This document shows positions 43,259 to 51,826 of a stretch of DNA of 64,000 nucleotides, in pieces. Origin of the DNA: Kitasatospora phosalacinea. Lineage in GTDB: Bacteria > Actinomycetota > Actinomycetes > Streptomycetales > Streptomycetaceae. A program made the translations under genes and the position numbers. The notes under the pieces are model-generated. The model saw only the letters and a list, made by a program, of their open reading frames with translations. It was not told where the DNA came from and did no database searches. Position 1 is the stretch's first letter. Every line of letters begins with the position of its first letter. The DNA lies in the NCBI RefSeq assembly GCF_000717185.1, contig NZ_JNYE01000017.1, positions 23,889-87,888 on the forward strand, read 5' to 3'.

Positions 43259-44074
43259 ATGAGCACCGCCCCCCTGCCCTACCGACTGGTCGCCACCGAC
43301 CTCGACGGGACGCTGCTCACCAGCGCCGAGGACGTCTCCGCCCGCACCCGCGCGGCCCTGGGCGCGGTCACCGCGCTCGGGGCGAAGCACATCATCGTCA
43401 CCGGCCGCTCGGCCGGCTGGACCAGGCCGGTCCTCGACGAGATCGGGTACACCGGGATAGCGGTCTGCGGGCAGGGCGCCCAGGTCTACGACGCGGGCGC
43501 GCACAAGCTGCTCACCTCCGTCACCCTGGACCGGCAGCTGGCCGCCGTCGCCCTCGCCAAGATCGAGGCCGAGACCGGCCCGCTGGCCGTCGCCGCCAAC
43601 CAGGACGGGCTGGACGGCGAAGTGCTCGCCGGGCCCGGCTACCGGCTGCGGATCGGCACCGAACTGCCGATCCGCCCGGTCGCGCCCGAGGAGCTCCTCG
43701 CCGCCCCCGTCAGCAAGCTGTACATCCAGCACCCCGACCTGACGGACGACCAACTCGCCGACGCCGCGAGGTCGGTGGCCGGTCAGCTGGTCAACGTCAC
43801 GATGGCGGGCGAGGGCATCGTCGAGCTCCTCCCGCTCGGCCTGACCAAGGCCACCGGCCTCTCGCTGGCCGTCCGCCGCCTGGGCGTCACCGCCGCCGAG
43901 ACCATCGCCTTCGGCGACATGCCCAACGACGTCCCGATGTTCCGCTGGGCCGGGTACGGCGTGGCGATGGGCAACGCGCACGAGCAGCTGCGCGCGGTCG
44001 CCGACGAGGTGACGGTCAGCAACGACGAGGACGGCGTCGCCGTGGTGCTGGACCGGGTGTTCGGGCTCGGCTGA
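43259..44074 (+). CDS. HAD-family phosphatase (Cof type)
   Basis: A 271-residue HAD superfamily IIB hydrolase: motif I DLDGTLLTS (nucleophile Asp and acid Asp), motif II HIIVTGRSAG, motif III Lys near LTKATGLS, motif IV FGDMPNDVPMF (metal Asp pair). It dephosphorylates small molecules such as sugar phosphates or nucleotides. It follows serS by 29 bp with CAGGAG before the ATG at 43259, so it is cotranscribed. The genomic position next to serS and the LCP gene is conserved in streptomycetes as I recall. Confidence 0.93.
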   Translation: MSTAPLPYRLVATDLDGTLLTSAEDVSARTRAALGAVTALGAKHIIVTGRSAGWTRPVLDEIGYTGIAVCGQGAQVYDAGAHKLLTSVTLDRQLAAVALAKIEAETGPLAVAANQDGLDGEVLAGPGYRLRIGTELPIRPVAPEELLAAPVSKLYIQHPDLTDDQLADAARSVAGQLVNVTMAGEGIVELLPLGLTKATGLSLAVRRLGVTAAETIAFGDMPNDVPMFRWAGYGVAMGNAHEQLRAVADEVTVSNDEDGVAVVLDRVFGLG

Positions 44075-44075
44075 C

Positions 44076-44135
44076 GGACCGCCGGTCGGCGGACCGCCGG
44101 TCGGCGGAGCGCCGGTCGGCAGACCGCTGGTCGGC
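44076..44135. repeat. Four tandem 15-bp repeats after the HAD gene
   Basis: Four copies of ggaccgccggtcggc (third and fourth with substitutions) lie between the convergent HAD and LCP stops. Each copy is self-complementary (gaccgccggtc), so the array could act as a terminator. Confidence 0.8.
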
Positions 44136-44171
44136 AGCCCGTCAGCCGGAGGCCCGTCGCTCGGCGGCGCG

Positions 44172-45992
44172 TCAGCCGAAGGTCAGGTCGGAGCAGGCCG
44201 CCTGGTCCGCGGAGCGGGCTTCCTCGGCGATTCGGGAGGAGACCGGGCCCGGGTCGGTGGCCCCGGCCGAGGCCTTCCCGCCACCGGCCGAAGCCGTCCC
44301 GCCGGCGGCCGCGGCCGCGTAGTCCTTGCCGAGGACCAGCGTGATGCCGGGCGTGCTCCCGGCCTCGACCGTCGCGCCGGGGAACAGCGCGGCCACCGCC
44401 TGCGCGCGCTCCTTCTGCGAGGCCGAACCGTACTGGACCACCGTGGTGGCGTGGTTCTGGCTGGCCGCGTTGCCGGTCGCGGTGACGGTGTAGTGGGCGC
44501 CCTTGAGCACCGCGGCGGCCTTGTTCCCGAGGCCACCGGTGGTGGTGCCGTTGTAGACGGCGACCTTCACACCGGTGCCGTCCGCGGGCGGGGCCGGCGT
44601 CGCGGAGGGCTTCGCGGTGGCCGCCGCGGAGGCGGCCGGGGACGGGGAGGCGCTGGCGGCGCCGGCGTCCTTGTTGTCGAGGGTCCGGTCGGCCTTCAGC
44701 GCGGCCCACAGCTGGTCGACCTCGGGGTGGTCGAAGCCGATCTTGGCGCCCTCGTAGTGCCAGGGGGTGGTGACGAACTTGATGTCGTGCAGGTCGATGC
44801 CCTTGAGCGTCATCGCCAGGTCGGTCAGCTTCTGGACGCTGTCCAGGTCCTCGTCCACGGTCAGCGACCTGGTGGCGGCGTCGGCCAGCGGGTACAGGCT
44901 GGTCGGGCTCATCCCGTTCGACTTGACCTGCTTGATCAGCGCCGAGAGGAACGCCTGCTGGCGCTTCATCCGGCCGACGTCGGAGCCGTCGCCGATGCCG
45001 TGCCGCAGCCGGACGTAGTCCAGGGCGGCCTGGCCCTCCACCTTCTGGACGCCCTTGTGGTAGATCAGCTTGCCCTTGCGGCCCAGGTTGGGGTTGAGGT
45101 CGCCCTCGTGGATGTCGTTGGGCAGGCAGACCTGGACGCCGTCGACGGCCTGGGTCATCGCGGCGAAGCCCTCGAAGTTGACCACGATGGTGTGGTCGAC
45201 CCGCAGGTCGGTGAGCAGCTCCACGGTGTTCTGGGTGCACGCCGGGTTGCCGGACTCGGAGTTGCCCACCGAGAAGGCGCCGTTGAAGCGGACGTTGGGC
45301 TGCTCCTTGGCCCACGTCTTGTTCGGCAGCTTGCACTTGGGGATGGTGACCAGTGCGTCGCGCGGGATCGAGACGCCGACGGCGTGCTTGTGGTCGGCGT
45401 AGACGTGCAGCAGGATCGTGGTGTCCGAGCGGGCTCCGCCGTCCTCGCCGCCGCCGAGGTCCTTGTTGTCGCCGTCGCGCGAGTCGGAGCCGATCAGCAG
45501 GATGTTCATCGGCCTGTTGCCGTTCGCGTCGGCCGACGCCTCCGGGGGGCGGCTCTCGCTGACGCCGGACTTGTCCCAGGAGGAGATGTTGGCGTTCAGC
45601 CGCCAGTAGAGGTAGCCGCCGGTGCCGACCACGGCGAGCGTGGTGCCGACCAGGCTCCAGATCACGATCCGCTTGGTCCGGCGGGCGCGGAGCTGACGCT
45701 GCGCGGACCGCCCCTGCGCCGCCCGCCGCGCCCCGGCCCGACCGCCCTCCGGCGGACCGTCGGCGGCCGCGCCCCCGGCCCGCCGCCCGCCCCGGCCCTG
45801 CGCCGCCCGCCGCGCCTCGGCCCGGCCCCCGGCGGGGGCGTCGTCGTGGCCGCCGGAACGGCTGCGCGGCACCCGCGGCCCGGGTATGTCGTCGCGCTGG
45901 GGCGCGTCCTGCCGGTACGGGTCGCCCTGCGGGGGAAGGTCCTCCCACCACCCGGCGTCCTCACCCGACGTCCCCGCCCTGCGGCCTGTCAT
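44172..45992 (-). CDS. LytR-CpsA-Psr (LCP) family protein with LytR_C domain
   Basis: A 606-residue cell-envelope enzyme. The cytoplasmic N-terminus (to about residue 105) is Arg/Pro/Gly-rich and disordered, followed by one transmembrane helix (IVIWSLVGTTLAVVGTGGYLYW). The LCP domain starts with MNILLIGSDSRDGD and contains RSDTTILLHVYADHKHAVGVSIPRDALV (catalytic Asp/Arg set) and LDYVRLRHGIGDGSDVGRMKRQQ. The C-terminal LytR_C domain (VKVAVYNGTTTGGLGNKAAAV) follows a Ser/Pro linker. LCP proteins transfer teichoic acids or glycans to peptidoglycan. The ATG at 45992 has GAAGGG before it; a start five codons earlier is the alternative. Confidence 0.93.
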   Translation of the reverse strand: MTGRRAGTSGEDAGWWEDLPPQGDPYRQDAPQRDDIPGPRVPRSRSGGHDDAPAGGRAEARRAAQGRGGRRAGGAAADGPPEGGRAGARRAAQGRSAQRQLRARRTKRIVIWSLVGTTLAVVGTGGYLYWRLNANISSWDKSGVSESRPPEASADANGNRPMNILLIGSDSRDGDNKDLGGGEDGGARSDTTILLHVYADHKHAVGVSIPRDALVTIPKCKLPNKTWAKEQPNVRFNGAFSVGNSESGNPACTQNTVELLTDLRVDHTIVVNFEGFAAMTQAVDGVQVCLPNDIHEGDLNPNLGRKGKLIYHKGVQKVEGQAALDYVRLRHGIGDGSDVGRMKRQQAFLSALIKQVKSNGMSPTSLYPLADAATRSLTVDEDLDSVQKLTDLAMTLKGIDLHDIKFVTTPWHYEGAKIGFDHPEVDQLWAALKADRTLDNKDAGAASASPSPAASAAATAKPSATPAPPADGTGVKVAVYNGTTTGGLGNKAAAVLKGAHYTVTATGNAASQNHATTVVQYGSASQKERAQAVAALFPGATVEAGSTPGITLVLGKDYAAAAAGGTASAGGGKASAGATDPGPVSSRIAEEARSADQAACSDLTFG

Positions 45993-46089
45993 TCCTGCAC
46001 CCTTCACCGGAAGCTGCCCCGCGGGGCGCCTCTACCACCGCCCCGCCCGCCCAGGTCTGCGTCGACGGGCGGATGGAGCCGGAGAGCGG

Positions 46090-46118
46090 AGCATACAAAG
46101 GGATCATTTCCGAGTCAC
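46090..46118 (-). promoter_or_regulatory. Promoter of the LCP gene
   Basis: On the minus strand GTGACT (46113-46118) and TATGCT (46090-46095) are 17 bases apart, a near-consensus vegetative promoter. Transcription would begin near 46083, giving a leader of about 90 bases. Confidence 0.6.
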
Positions 46119-46218
46119 TGCCCGGGGCACCACTCCGTGCACTGGAACGCCCGCATGCGGACCGCCGGTTCCCGCCCCCGGGTGTGAGCCGTACAACGCC
46201 CCGGCGCCGGACGGGCGT

Positions 46219-46820
46219 TCAGCGTTCCCTGAGCCGGGAGTCCACGTGCGGCCGCAGGGCGGCGGCGAAGGCCGAGGACAGCCCGATCACACCGAGTGCC
46301 GTAGCAACGGTCGTCGGCCAGGGCATGGAAACCTCGATGCCCTGCGGCCACAGCTGGCTCCCCGCCACCAGCCAGCCGCCGAGAACGCCGATGAGCATGG
46401 CCAGGCCCACGATGACCGCGGCCTGAGCAGCGAGGATCCGTCGCTGGATGCCACCGGCAAAACCGACGACGCGCAGCAGAAGCATGCGGGCACGGATCTC
46501 CTGCGCGGAGCTTCCCACCGCTGTCATCGCCGACAGGAGAGCGATGGCTCCCCCGGTCGTGAGGGTCACCGTCCACCGTGCCGGAAGTGGTGGCTGGTAC
46601 CCCCGCTCGACATGGATGTCGGAGGTGGGGACGCCCAGGGATAGCGGACGGTGTCCCCCAGCGACAGGCGGCTCTTCGAAGCCGGTGCGGGGGAGACGGC
46701 GATCTCGTCGGCCGCACTCGGCATCCGCCCCGAAACGGTGCGCACCAGGCCGGACGCCATCGGGTTCGACCAGTCGGTCTCGCGGTAGGGGACCTGCTGG
46801 GTGATTCCGGAGATCACCAT
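46219..46820 (-). pseudogene. FtsX-type ABC permease fragment, frameshifted
   Basis: Two frames together resemble the end of a MacB/FtsX-like permease. The 46820 frame reads VISGITQQVPYRETDWSNP and then TVRYPWASPP; the distal frame reads GGAIALLSAMTAVGSSAQEI, LRVVGFAGGIQRRILAAQAA, LAMLIGVLGGWLVAGSQL and ends in PHVDSRLRER. The frames join around 46600, so it is broken, and the N-terminal transmembrane part is missing. It follows the ATPase remnant, as in MacB-like operons. Confidence 0.75.
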
Positions 46821-47453
46821 CGGGAGATTTCCACGATCCGACCGTCCTGCATCCTGACGACACGGTCCGCGTACTCAGCATTGGCCGGATTGTGGGTGGG
46901 GACGATGGCCGTCACCCCCGAATCACGCAGGTCGCGCAGGGTCTTCAGGACCTGAGCACCCGTAGCCGAATCCAGTGCACCGGTCGGTTCGTCCGCGAGT
47001 AGCAGGCGGCGTTCACCCACCACGGCCCGGGCCATCGCGGCGCGCTGCTGCCGGCCCCCGACACCTCGTCGGGAAAACGCGGGCCGAGCCCCGACAGGCC
47101 GACCCGCGCAAGCGCCTCATCGGCCCGGCGGCGGGCCTCGGCACGAACCACCCCCGGCCCTCCAAGGGCAGCGCGACGTTTTCCTGCAGGGTGAGTTCGG
47201 GAAGAAGGTTGAGTTCCTGGAAGACGAAACCGATGGAAACCATCCGCAGGTAAGACAGATGTACCTCCGACAAACCGGCGAGATCTGTTCCCAACACTTC
47301 AACCCGACCCGCCGAAGCCCGGCCCAAACCACCGATCAGGACAATGAATTCTCCATCGGCGACATCGAGGTCCACGTCGTTCACCGCGTGGACGTCCCCG
47401 CTGATCGAGGTGTACGTCCGACGGACACCTGACTTGCCTCGTCGTTGTTGCAC
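46814..47453 (-). pseudogene. ABC transporter ATPase remnant with missing Walker A and two frameshifts
   Basis: Reads RRTYTSISGDVHAVNDVDLD, then GEFIVLIGGLGRASAGRVEVLG, in which the Walker A loop (normally GxSGSGKST) is deleted in frame. After VALPLEGRG the frame shifts (to ALARVGLSGLGPRFPDEVSG near 47090), then shifts again to MARAVVGERRLLLADEPTGALDS (Walker B and D-loop intact) and ends DRVVRMQDGRIVEISRW. It is of the MacB/LolD type and cannot be functional. It lies next to the permease remnant and a candidate peptide gene. Confidence 0.85.
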
Positions 47454-47467
47454 AGCTGACGTAGGAG

Positions 47468-47626
47468 TTACGCGAGGACGAGTTCATGCACTCGCTGCCG
47501 CCGCTGGTCGGCGAAGAGGCGGGCGCTGTTCCAGTTGCACGAGCCGGAGTTGTCGGCGAGCGCACTCGGAGCAGCCATGGTCGGAATCCCGTTCCCGAAG
47601 GCGGCCGTCAGGGCTACGGCGGCCAT
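47468..47626 (-). CDS. Candidate small secreted peptide, possibly frameshifted
   Basis: A 52-residue frame with a signal-peptide-like N-terminus (MAAVALTAAFGNGIPT, cleavage near APSALA-DN) and a short mature part DNSGSCNWNSARLFAD. In the next frame the same DNA continues SGGSECMNSSSRNSYVSC, which looks more natural, so a one-base frameshift around 47500 is likely. It is followed by the ATPase and permease remnants, so a peptide with its own ABC exporter or immunity transporter is a fair guess. No known bacteriocin family is matched. Confidence 0.4.
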   Translation of the reverse strand: MAAVALTAAFGNGIPTMAAPSALADNSGSCNWNSARLFADQRRQRVHELVLA

Positions 47627-47937
47627 GCGACGTTAAACTGCTTGCATCTTGTACCCCACTAGAACCGTACCGCGACGGCACCGCGCCGGCGCCAAGAAGA
47701 AGCCATCGGCGCCGAACCAATAGCGCACGCATCAATCTCATTATCGCGGACATTTACCCCGGGTTATCAATTCCTCTTTTCCTGGGACGGGAGCATTGCG
47801 CCCCTTTTTCTATTTGATCCTGGAGGAATTCCCGACCCCTCGCCCAGGGTGCAATGCGTCATGACGACGGAGAGTGACGATCTTCTCCCGTGCAGTGATC
47901 ACCTCTGCGGCGAACCACGACGCCGTCAAGGGTGGGC
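47627..47937. other. AT-richer intergenic block
   Basis: About 310 bp of distinctly lower GC than the rest of the window (for example aatctcattatcgcgg and cccctttttctatttg near 47740-47815), with no convincing gene. A minus-strand frame (47484-47753) starting MSAIMRLMRALLVRRR has a hydrophobic start but no support. A perfect cgtcatgacg palindrome lies near 47860. The base composition suggests acquired DNA together with the peptide/ABC remnants. Confidence 0.55.
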
Positions 47938-47978
47938 CAGTTGTAGGATGACCGGGCAAGCAGTTGTAGGATGACCGG
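47938..47978 (+). promoter_or_regulatory. Two direct repeats cagttgtaggatgaccgg before the FadR gene
   Basis: Exact 18-bp copies at 47938-47955 and 47961-47978, start-to-start distance 23 bp (about two helical turns). Each contains TAGGAT, a good -10 box; the second is 42 bases before the regulator start. They may be an operator for autoregulation combined with a promoter. Confidence 0.6.
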
Positions 47979-48013
47979 ACAGGTCGGCGGTGAGTGTGGA
48001 GAGGAGTCCGGGC

Positions 48014-48733
48014 GTGGAGGGGTTGCAGGCGGCGGGGCGGCGGTCGTTGGTGGATGCCGCGATCGAGCAGCTGCGGGAGCAACTGGCGTCCGGGGTCTGG
48101 GCGGTGGGGGCGCGGATCCCGACCGAGCACGAGCTCGCGGAGCAGTTGCAGGTCGGGCGGAACACGGTGCGCGAGGCGATCCGGGTGCTGGTGCACGCGG
48201 GGATGCTGGTGTCGCGGCAGGGCGAGGGGACGTTCGTCCGTTCGACCAGTGACCCGGCGGCGGTGCTGCGCGGGGTGCAGCGCTCGGGGGTGCGGGACGT
48301 GCTGGAGGTGCGGGCCGCGCTGGAGACCGAGGCGGCCCGGCTGGCCGCCGAGCGGCACACCCCGGAGGACCTGGCCCGGATGCGGGCCGCGCTGGCGCGC
48401 GAGGCCGAGGTGATGGCGGCGCACCCCGAGCGGACCGGGCGGGAGGCCACCGTCGAGCACGACCTGGAGTTCCACACCGCCGTGGTGGAGGCCGCGCACA
48501 ACCCGGCGCTGACCGAGGTGTACCGGTACTTCGGGGCCTCGGTGCGGGAGTCGATGCGCACCGCGTTCGGCGACCGCGACATGCCGGAGGTGGTGATCGC
48601 CACCCACGCGGCGCTGGTCGACGCGATCGAGAGCCGGAGCCCGGAGCGCGCCGAGGCGGCCTGCCGGGCGCTGCTGGCGGAGCCGACGGCGGCGGTGGAG
48701 CAGCTGCTCGCCGCGATCGCCGCGCGGAAGTGA
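48014..48733 (+). CDS. FadR/GntR-family transcriptional regulator
   Basis: A 239-residue GntR protein: winged helix (SLVDAAIEQLREQLASGVWA, IPTEHELAEQLQVGRNTVREAIRVLVHAGMLVSRQGEGTFV) and an FCD ligand domain (DVLEVRAALETEAARLAAER, EHDLEFHTAVVEAAHNPAL with the metal-binding His/Asp set, IATHAALVDAIESRSPERAE). It probably senses a carboxylate ligand. The GTG at 48014 has GAGAGGAG; a GTG 24 bp earlier is in frame. The MFS gene 86 bp downstream is its likely target. Confidence 0.88.
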   Translation: MEGLQAAGRRSLVDAAIEQLREQLASGVWAVGARIPTEHELAEQLQVGRNTVREAIRVLVHAGMLVSRQGEGTFVRSTSDPAAVLRGVQRSGVRDVLEVRAALETEAARLAAERHTPEDLARMRAALAREAEVMAAHPERTGREATVEHDLEFHTAVVEAAHNPALTEVYRYFGASVRESMRTAFGDRDMPEVVIATHAALVDAIESRSPERAEAACRALLAEPTAAVEQLLAAIAARK

Positions 48734-48819
48734 CGCGGGGCCCGCGCCCGCCGTCCCCGCAGGAGCAGACGCAGTCGCAGTCGTAGTCGCACCACCGAGC
48801 ACAGAGAGTCAGCCCAGCC

Positions 48820-50067
48820 ATGTCCGTCACCCGTGCCGTCCAGCCCGCCCTCGACCAGAAGGTCGGTACCCGAACCGCCGCCCGTTTCGCCCATCCCGCC
48901 CTGCTGCTGGCCGGGATCGTGCTGGTGGCCCTGAACATGCGGGCCTGCCTGGCCGCGGTCTCGCCGATGGTCGCCGAGATCCAGCGGACCTTCGGCCTGT
49001 CCGCGACCGCGAGCGGCCTGATCACCACCGTGCCGGTGCTGTTCCAGGGCGCGGGCGCGCCGCTGACCCCGCGGCTGACCCGGCGCTTCGGGACCGAGCG
49101 GGTGGTGCTGGGCGCGGTGCTGGCGCTGGGCGCGGGCGTGCTGCTGCGGGTGCTGCCGTCGGTGGCGGCGCTGTACGCGGGCTGCGTGGTGATCGGCGTG
49201 GCGATCGCGGTGCTGAACGTGTCGATGCCGGGCCTGGTGAAGCGGGAGTTCCCGCACCGGGCGGCCATGATGACGGGCGTCTACTCGACCACCATGCTGG
49301 TCGGCGCGACCATGGCGGCCGCCCTGTCGGTGCCGCTGGAGCACGCGCTGGGCGGCGGCTGGCAGGCCTCGCTGGGCGCCTGGTCGGTGCTGGCGCTGGT
49401 CGCCGCGGTGGCCTGGCTGCCGCAGGTGCTGCGGGCCCGGCAGGAGCGCACCGTGCCGGTGCAGGCCGCGCCCGCGGCGCTGCCGAAGGGCGCCGGGACC
49501 AGCCCCTGGAGGTCCGGACTCGCCTGGCAGATCAGCGTGTTCATGGGGATCTCCTCACTGCTGGTGTACACCCTGGTGGCGTGGATGCCGACGATCCTGG
49601 CCGACCACGGGATGCCCCGCGGCGAGGCGGGCCTGGTGTTCGCGTTCAGCAACCTGGTGCAGGTGGTCGGGGCGTTCCTGGTGCCGCTGCTGGCGGGCCG
49701 GATGACCCGGCAACGCGCCCTGGCGCTGGCGATGGCCGGGCTGAACGGGGCGGGCGTGCTGTGGCTGCTGCTGGCGCCGGTCTCCGGGGCGTGGTTCTCG
49801 GCGACGGTGCTGGGCCTGGCGCAGGGCGGCTCGCTGGGCCTGGGCCTGGCGTTCATCGTGCTGCGCACCGACAGCGTGCTGGGCGCGGCCCGGCTGGGCG
49901 GGATGAGCCAGGCGGTCGGCTACCTGGTCGCGGCGGCCGGGCCGGTCGGCGCGGGCGCGCTGCACCAGCTCACCGGCGGCTGGGACGCGACGCTGCTGGT
50001 GCTGCTGGTGCTGGCCGCGGTCGCGGCGGTGGCGGGCTGGGGCGCGGGCCGCAACCGGACGGTGTGA
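48820..50067 (+). CDS. MFS transporter, CynX/NimT family
   Basis: A 415-residue twelve-helix transporter of the CynX/NimT group: ALNMRACLAAVSPMVAEIQ at the first loop, TPRLTRRFGTERVVLG (motif A-like), and a central loop rich in Arg/Ala. These proteins move cyanate, nitroimidazoles or other small anions, and the actual substrate is unknown. The ATG at 48820 follows a poor ribosome site. It is the natural target of the FadR-type regulator just upstream. Its last 22 bp are duplicated after the stop. Confidence 0.88.
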   Translation: MSVTRAVQPALDQKVGTRTAARFAHPALLLAGIVLVALNMRACLAAVSPMVAEIQRTFGLSATASGLITTVPVLFQGAGAPLTPRLTRRFGTERVVLGAVLALGAGVLLRVLPSVAALYAGCVVIGVAIAVLNVSMPGLVKREFPHRAAMMTGVYSTTMLVGATMAAALSVPLEHALGGGWQASLGAWSVLALVAAVAWLPQVLRARQERTVPVQAAPAALPKGAGTSPWRSGLAWQISVFMGISSLLVYTLVAWMPTILADHGMPRGEAGLVFAFSNLVQVVGAFLVPLLAGRMTRQRALALAMAGLNGAGVLWLLLAPVSGAWFSATVLGLAQGGSLGLGLAFIVLRTDSVLGAARLGGMSQAVGYLVAAAGPVGAGALHQLTGGWDATLLVLLVLAAVAAVAGWGAGRNRTV

Positions 50068-50105
50068 GAGGAGCCCGGCGGGCGGGCCGCGACCGGACGG
50101 TGTGA
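50046..50105. repeat. Direct repeat of the MFS gene 3' end
   Basis: gggccgcaaccggacggtgtga (50046-50067, including the stop) is repeated with one change at 50084-50105. The spacer is 16 bp. It looks like a small tandem duplication of the gene end. Confidence 0.75.
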
Positions 50106-50120
50106 ACGCACGGAACGGGA

Positions 50121-50159
50121 GGAGGGCGGGGACGGTCGTGGTGACCGTCCCCGCCCTCC
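50121..50159. terminator. Bidirectional terminator hairpin
   Basis: A perfect 17-bp stem (ggagggcggggacggtc, loop gtggt, complement to 50159) between the convergent MFS and ABC operon ends. Confidence 0.85.
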
Positions 50160-50172
50160 GTGCGCCCGGGGC

Positions 50173-50889
50173 CTACTCGTCGCTGCTGAGCGTGAGCCCG
50201 GCGAGCTTGACCGAGGCGTACACGGTGGCGCCGACCCCGACGACGACCAGCAGCCACAGCGCGGTGGCCAGACCGACCGGGGCGATGACGGTGCCGTCGG
50301 CGGCGACCGCCTCGGCCAGCGACAGGCCCCACTGCTGGACGGAGAGGGTCTGGGCGCCGTCGACGTAGCTGCCGATCAGGCTCTCCCAGATCAGCGCGTA
50401 GGCGAGGCCCGCGATCACCGCGTGCCGGGTGAGCACGCCCAGCAGCAGGAACACCGCGCTGTACGCGGCGCCGGAGGCGAGCGCGCCCACGGTGTAGCCG
50501 AGCACGACCTCGTCCCCGGTGCCGTACAGGAGCAGCCCGGCGACGTAGATCGGGACGGCGGAGAGCAGCCAGGTGCTGCCGACGGCGACGGCCAGCTTGG
50601 TGGTGACGATCTTCCAGCGGGGCAGCGGCTTGGCGAGCAGGTAGACGATCGAGCCGTCCTCGATCTCGGTGGCGATCACGCCGGTGCCGACGATCAGGCC
50701 GGTGATCGGGACGAGGGTGCCCAGGGCGAGGGTGCCCAGGATGCGGTGCACGAGGTCCAGTTCGTCCATGCCGTTGTTGCGGGCGAGCACGGAGATGACC
50801 AGCAGCAGGACCGGGACGGCCAGCAGGATCAGGACCCGGCGGCGGCCGAACAGGCCGCGCGCGGTGAGCCTGGCGACGGTGGTGTTCAT
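50173..50889 (-). CDS. ABC transporter permease (ABC-2 type)
   Basis: A 238-residue six-helix permease: start MNTTVARLTARGLFGRRR, then VPVLLLVISVLARNNG, IVGTGVIATEIEDGSIVYLLAKPLPRWKIVTTK (the conserved coupling segment of ABC-2 permeases) and a membrane pair near the end. It pairs with the ATPase directly upstream (10 bp). It is the last gene of a four-gene ABC operon. Confidence 0.85.
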   Translation of the reverse strand: MNTTVARLTARGLFGRRRVLILLAVPVLLLVISVLARNNGMDELDLVHRILGTLALGTLVPITGLIVGTGVIATEIEDGSIVYLLAKPLPRWKIVTTKLAVAVGSTWLLSAVPIYVAGLLLYGTGDEVVLGYTVGALASGAAYSAVFLLLGVLTRHAVIAGLAYALIWESLIGSYVDGAQTLSVQQWGLSLAEAVAADGTVIAPVGLATALWLLVVVGVGATVYASVKLAGLTLSSDE

Positions 50890-50899
50890 CGGGGGCCCT

Positions 50900-51817
50900 T
50901 CAGGACGAGACCAGGTACGAGAAGACGCTTTCCAGCGACTCGTCGGCCGGGGAGACGGTGTACAGGCGGATGCCGGCCGCCCGGGCGACCTTGGGCAGCA
51001 GGGTGGTGAAGCCCTGGAAGTCGACCGCCTGGATGCGCAGGGCCTTCTCGGCGGCGTCGAACTCGATGCCCGCGGTGGAGCCGTCCGCGATCAGTGCGGA
51101 GGCGAGCTGCCGGTCGTCGCTGGAGCGCACCAGGTAGCGGTGCGGGCGGTCGGTCATCAGGCGGCGGATCTCGCGGAAGTCGCCGGACGCGGCGTGCCGC
51201 CCGGCCACCACCACCTCGATGTGGCGGGCGAGCTGCTCGACCTCCTCCAGGATGTGCGAGGAGAACAGCACGGTGCGCCCGTCGGCGCCGAAGCGGCGCA
51301 GCAGCTCCATCAGGTGCAGGCGCTGGCGCGGGTCCATGCCGTTGAACGGCTCGTCCAGCAGCAGCACCGAGGGGTCGTGGACCAGCGCGGAGGCCATCTT
51401 GACGCGCTGCTTCATGCCCTTGGAGTAGGTGCCGGTGTGCCGGTCCTGGGCGTACCCCATCTCGACCAGGGCGAGGGCCCGCTCGGCGGCGGCGCCCGGG
51501 TCGGCCAGGCCGTGCAGTTCGGCGTTGGCGAGGACGAACTCCCAGCCCGTCAGGTAGTCGTACATCGACTCCTTCTCGGGGACGAGTCCGATCTCCCGGT
51601 ACACCTCCTGGTTGCGCCAGATCCGGGCGCCGTCGAGGGTGACGGCACCGGCGGAGGGGGCGAGGAACCCGCTCATCATGTGGATGAGGGTGGACTTCCC
51701 GGCGCCGTTGGGGCCGAGCAGGCCGGTGATGCCCGGCCCGATGGTCATCGTGACGTCGTTGACGGCGACCACGTTCCCGAACCAGCGGGAGACCTTGTCG
51801 ATGGTGATGACGGCCAT
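50900..51817 (-). CDS. ABC transporter ATP-binding protein
   Basis: A 305-residue ATPase: Walker A GLLGPNGAGKSTLIHMM, signature SKGMKQRVKMASALVHDP, Walker B VLLLDEPFNGMDP, H-loop TVLFSSHILEE. The C-terminal 90 residues (LIADGSTAGIEFDAAEKALRI) are a regulatory-type extension found in CcmA-like exporters. The partner permease is the downstream gene. An ABC-2 exporter is likely; the substrate is unknown. Confidence 0.93.
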   Translation of the reverse strand: MAVITIDKVSRWFGNVVAVNDVTMTIGPGITGLLGPNGAGKSTLIHMMSGFLAPSAGAVTLDGARIWRNQEVYREIGLVPEKESMYDYLTGWEFVLANAELHGLADPGAAAERALALVEMGYAQDRHTGTYSKGMKQRVKMASALVHDPSVLLLDEPFNGMDPRQRLHLMELLRRFGADGRTVLFSSHILEEVEQLARHIEVVVAGRHAASGDFREIRRLMTDRPHRYLVRSSDDRQLASALIADGSTAGIEFDAAEKALRIQAVDFQGFTTLLPKVARAAGIRLYTVSPADESLESVFSYLVSS

Positions 51818-51826
51818 GGCTGCCTC

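Noticed and set aside
47484..47753. Protein starting MSAIMRLMRALLVRRR on the minus strand
   Set aside because: Only the first 20 codons look like a signal; the rest has shadow composition and overlaps the candidate peptide in another frame.
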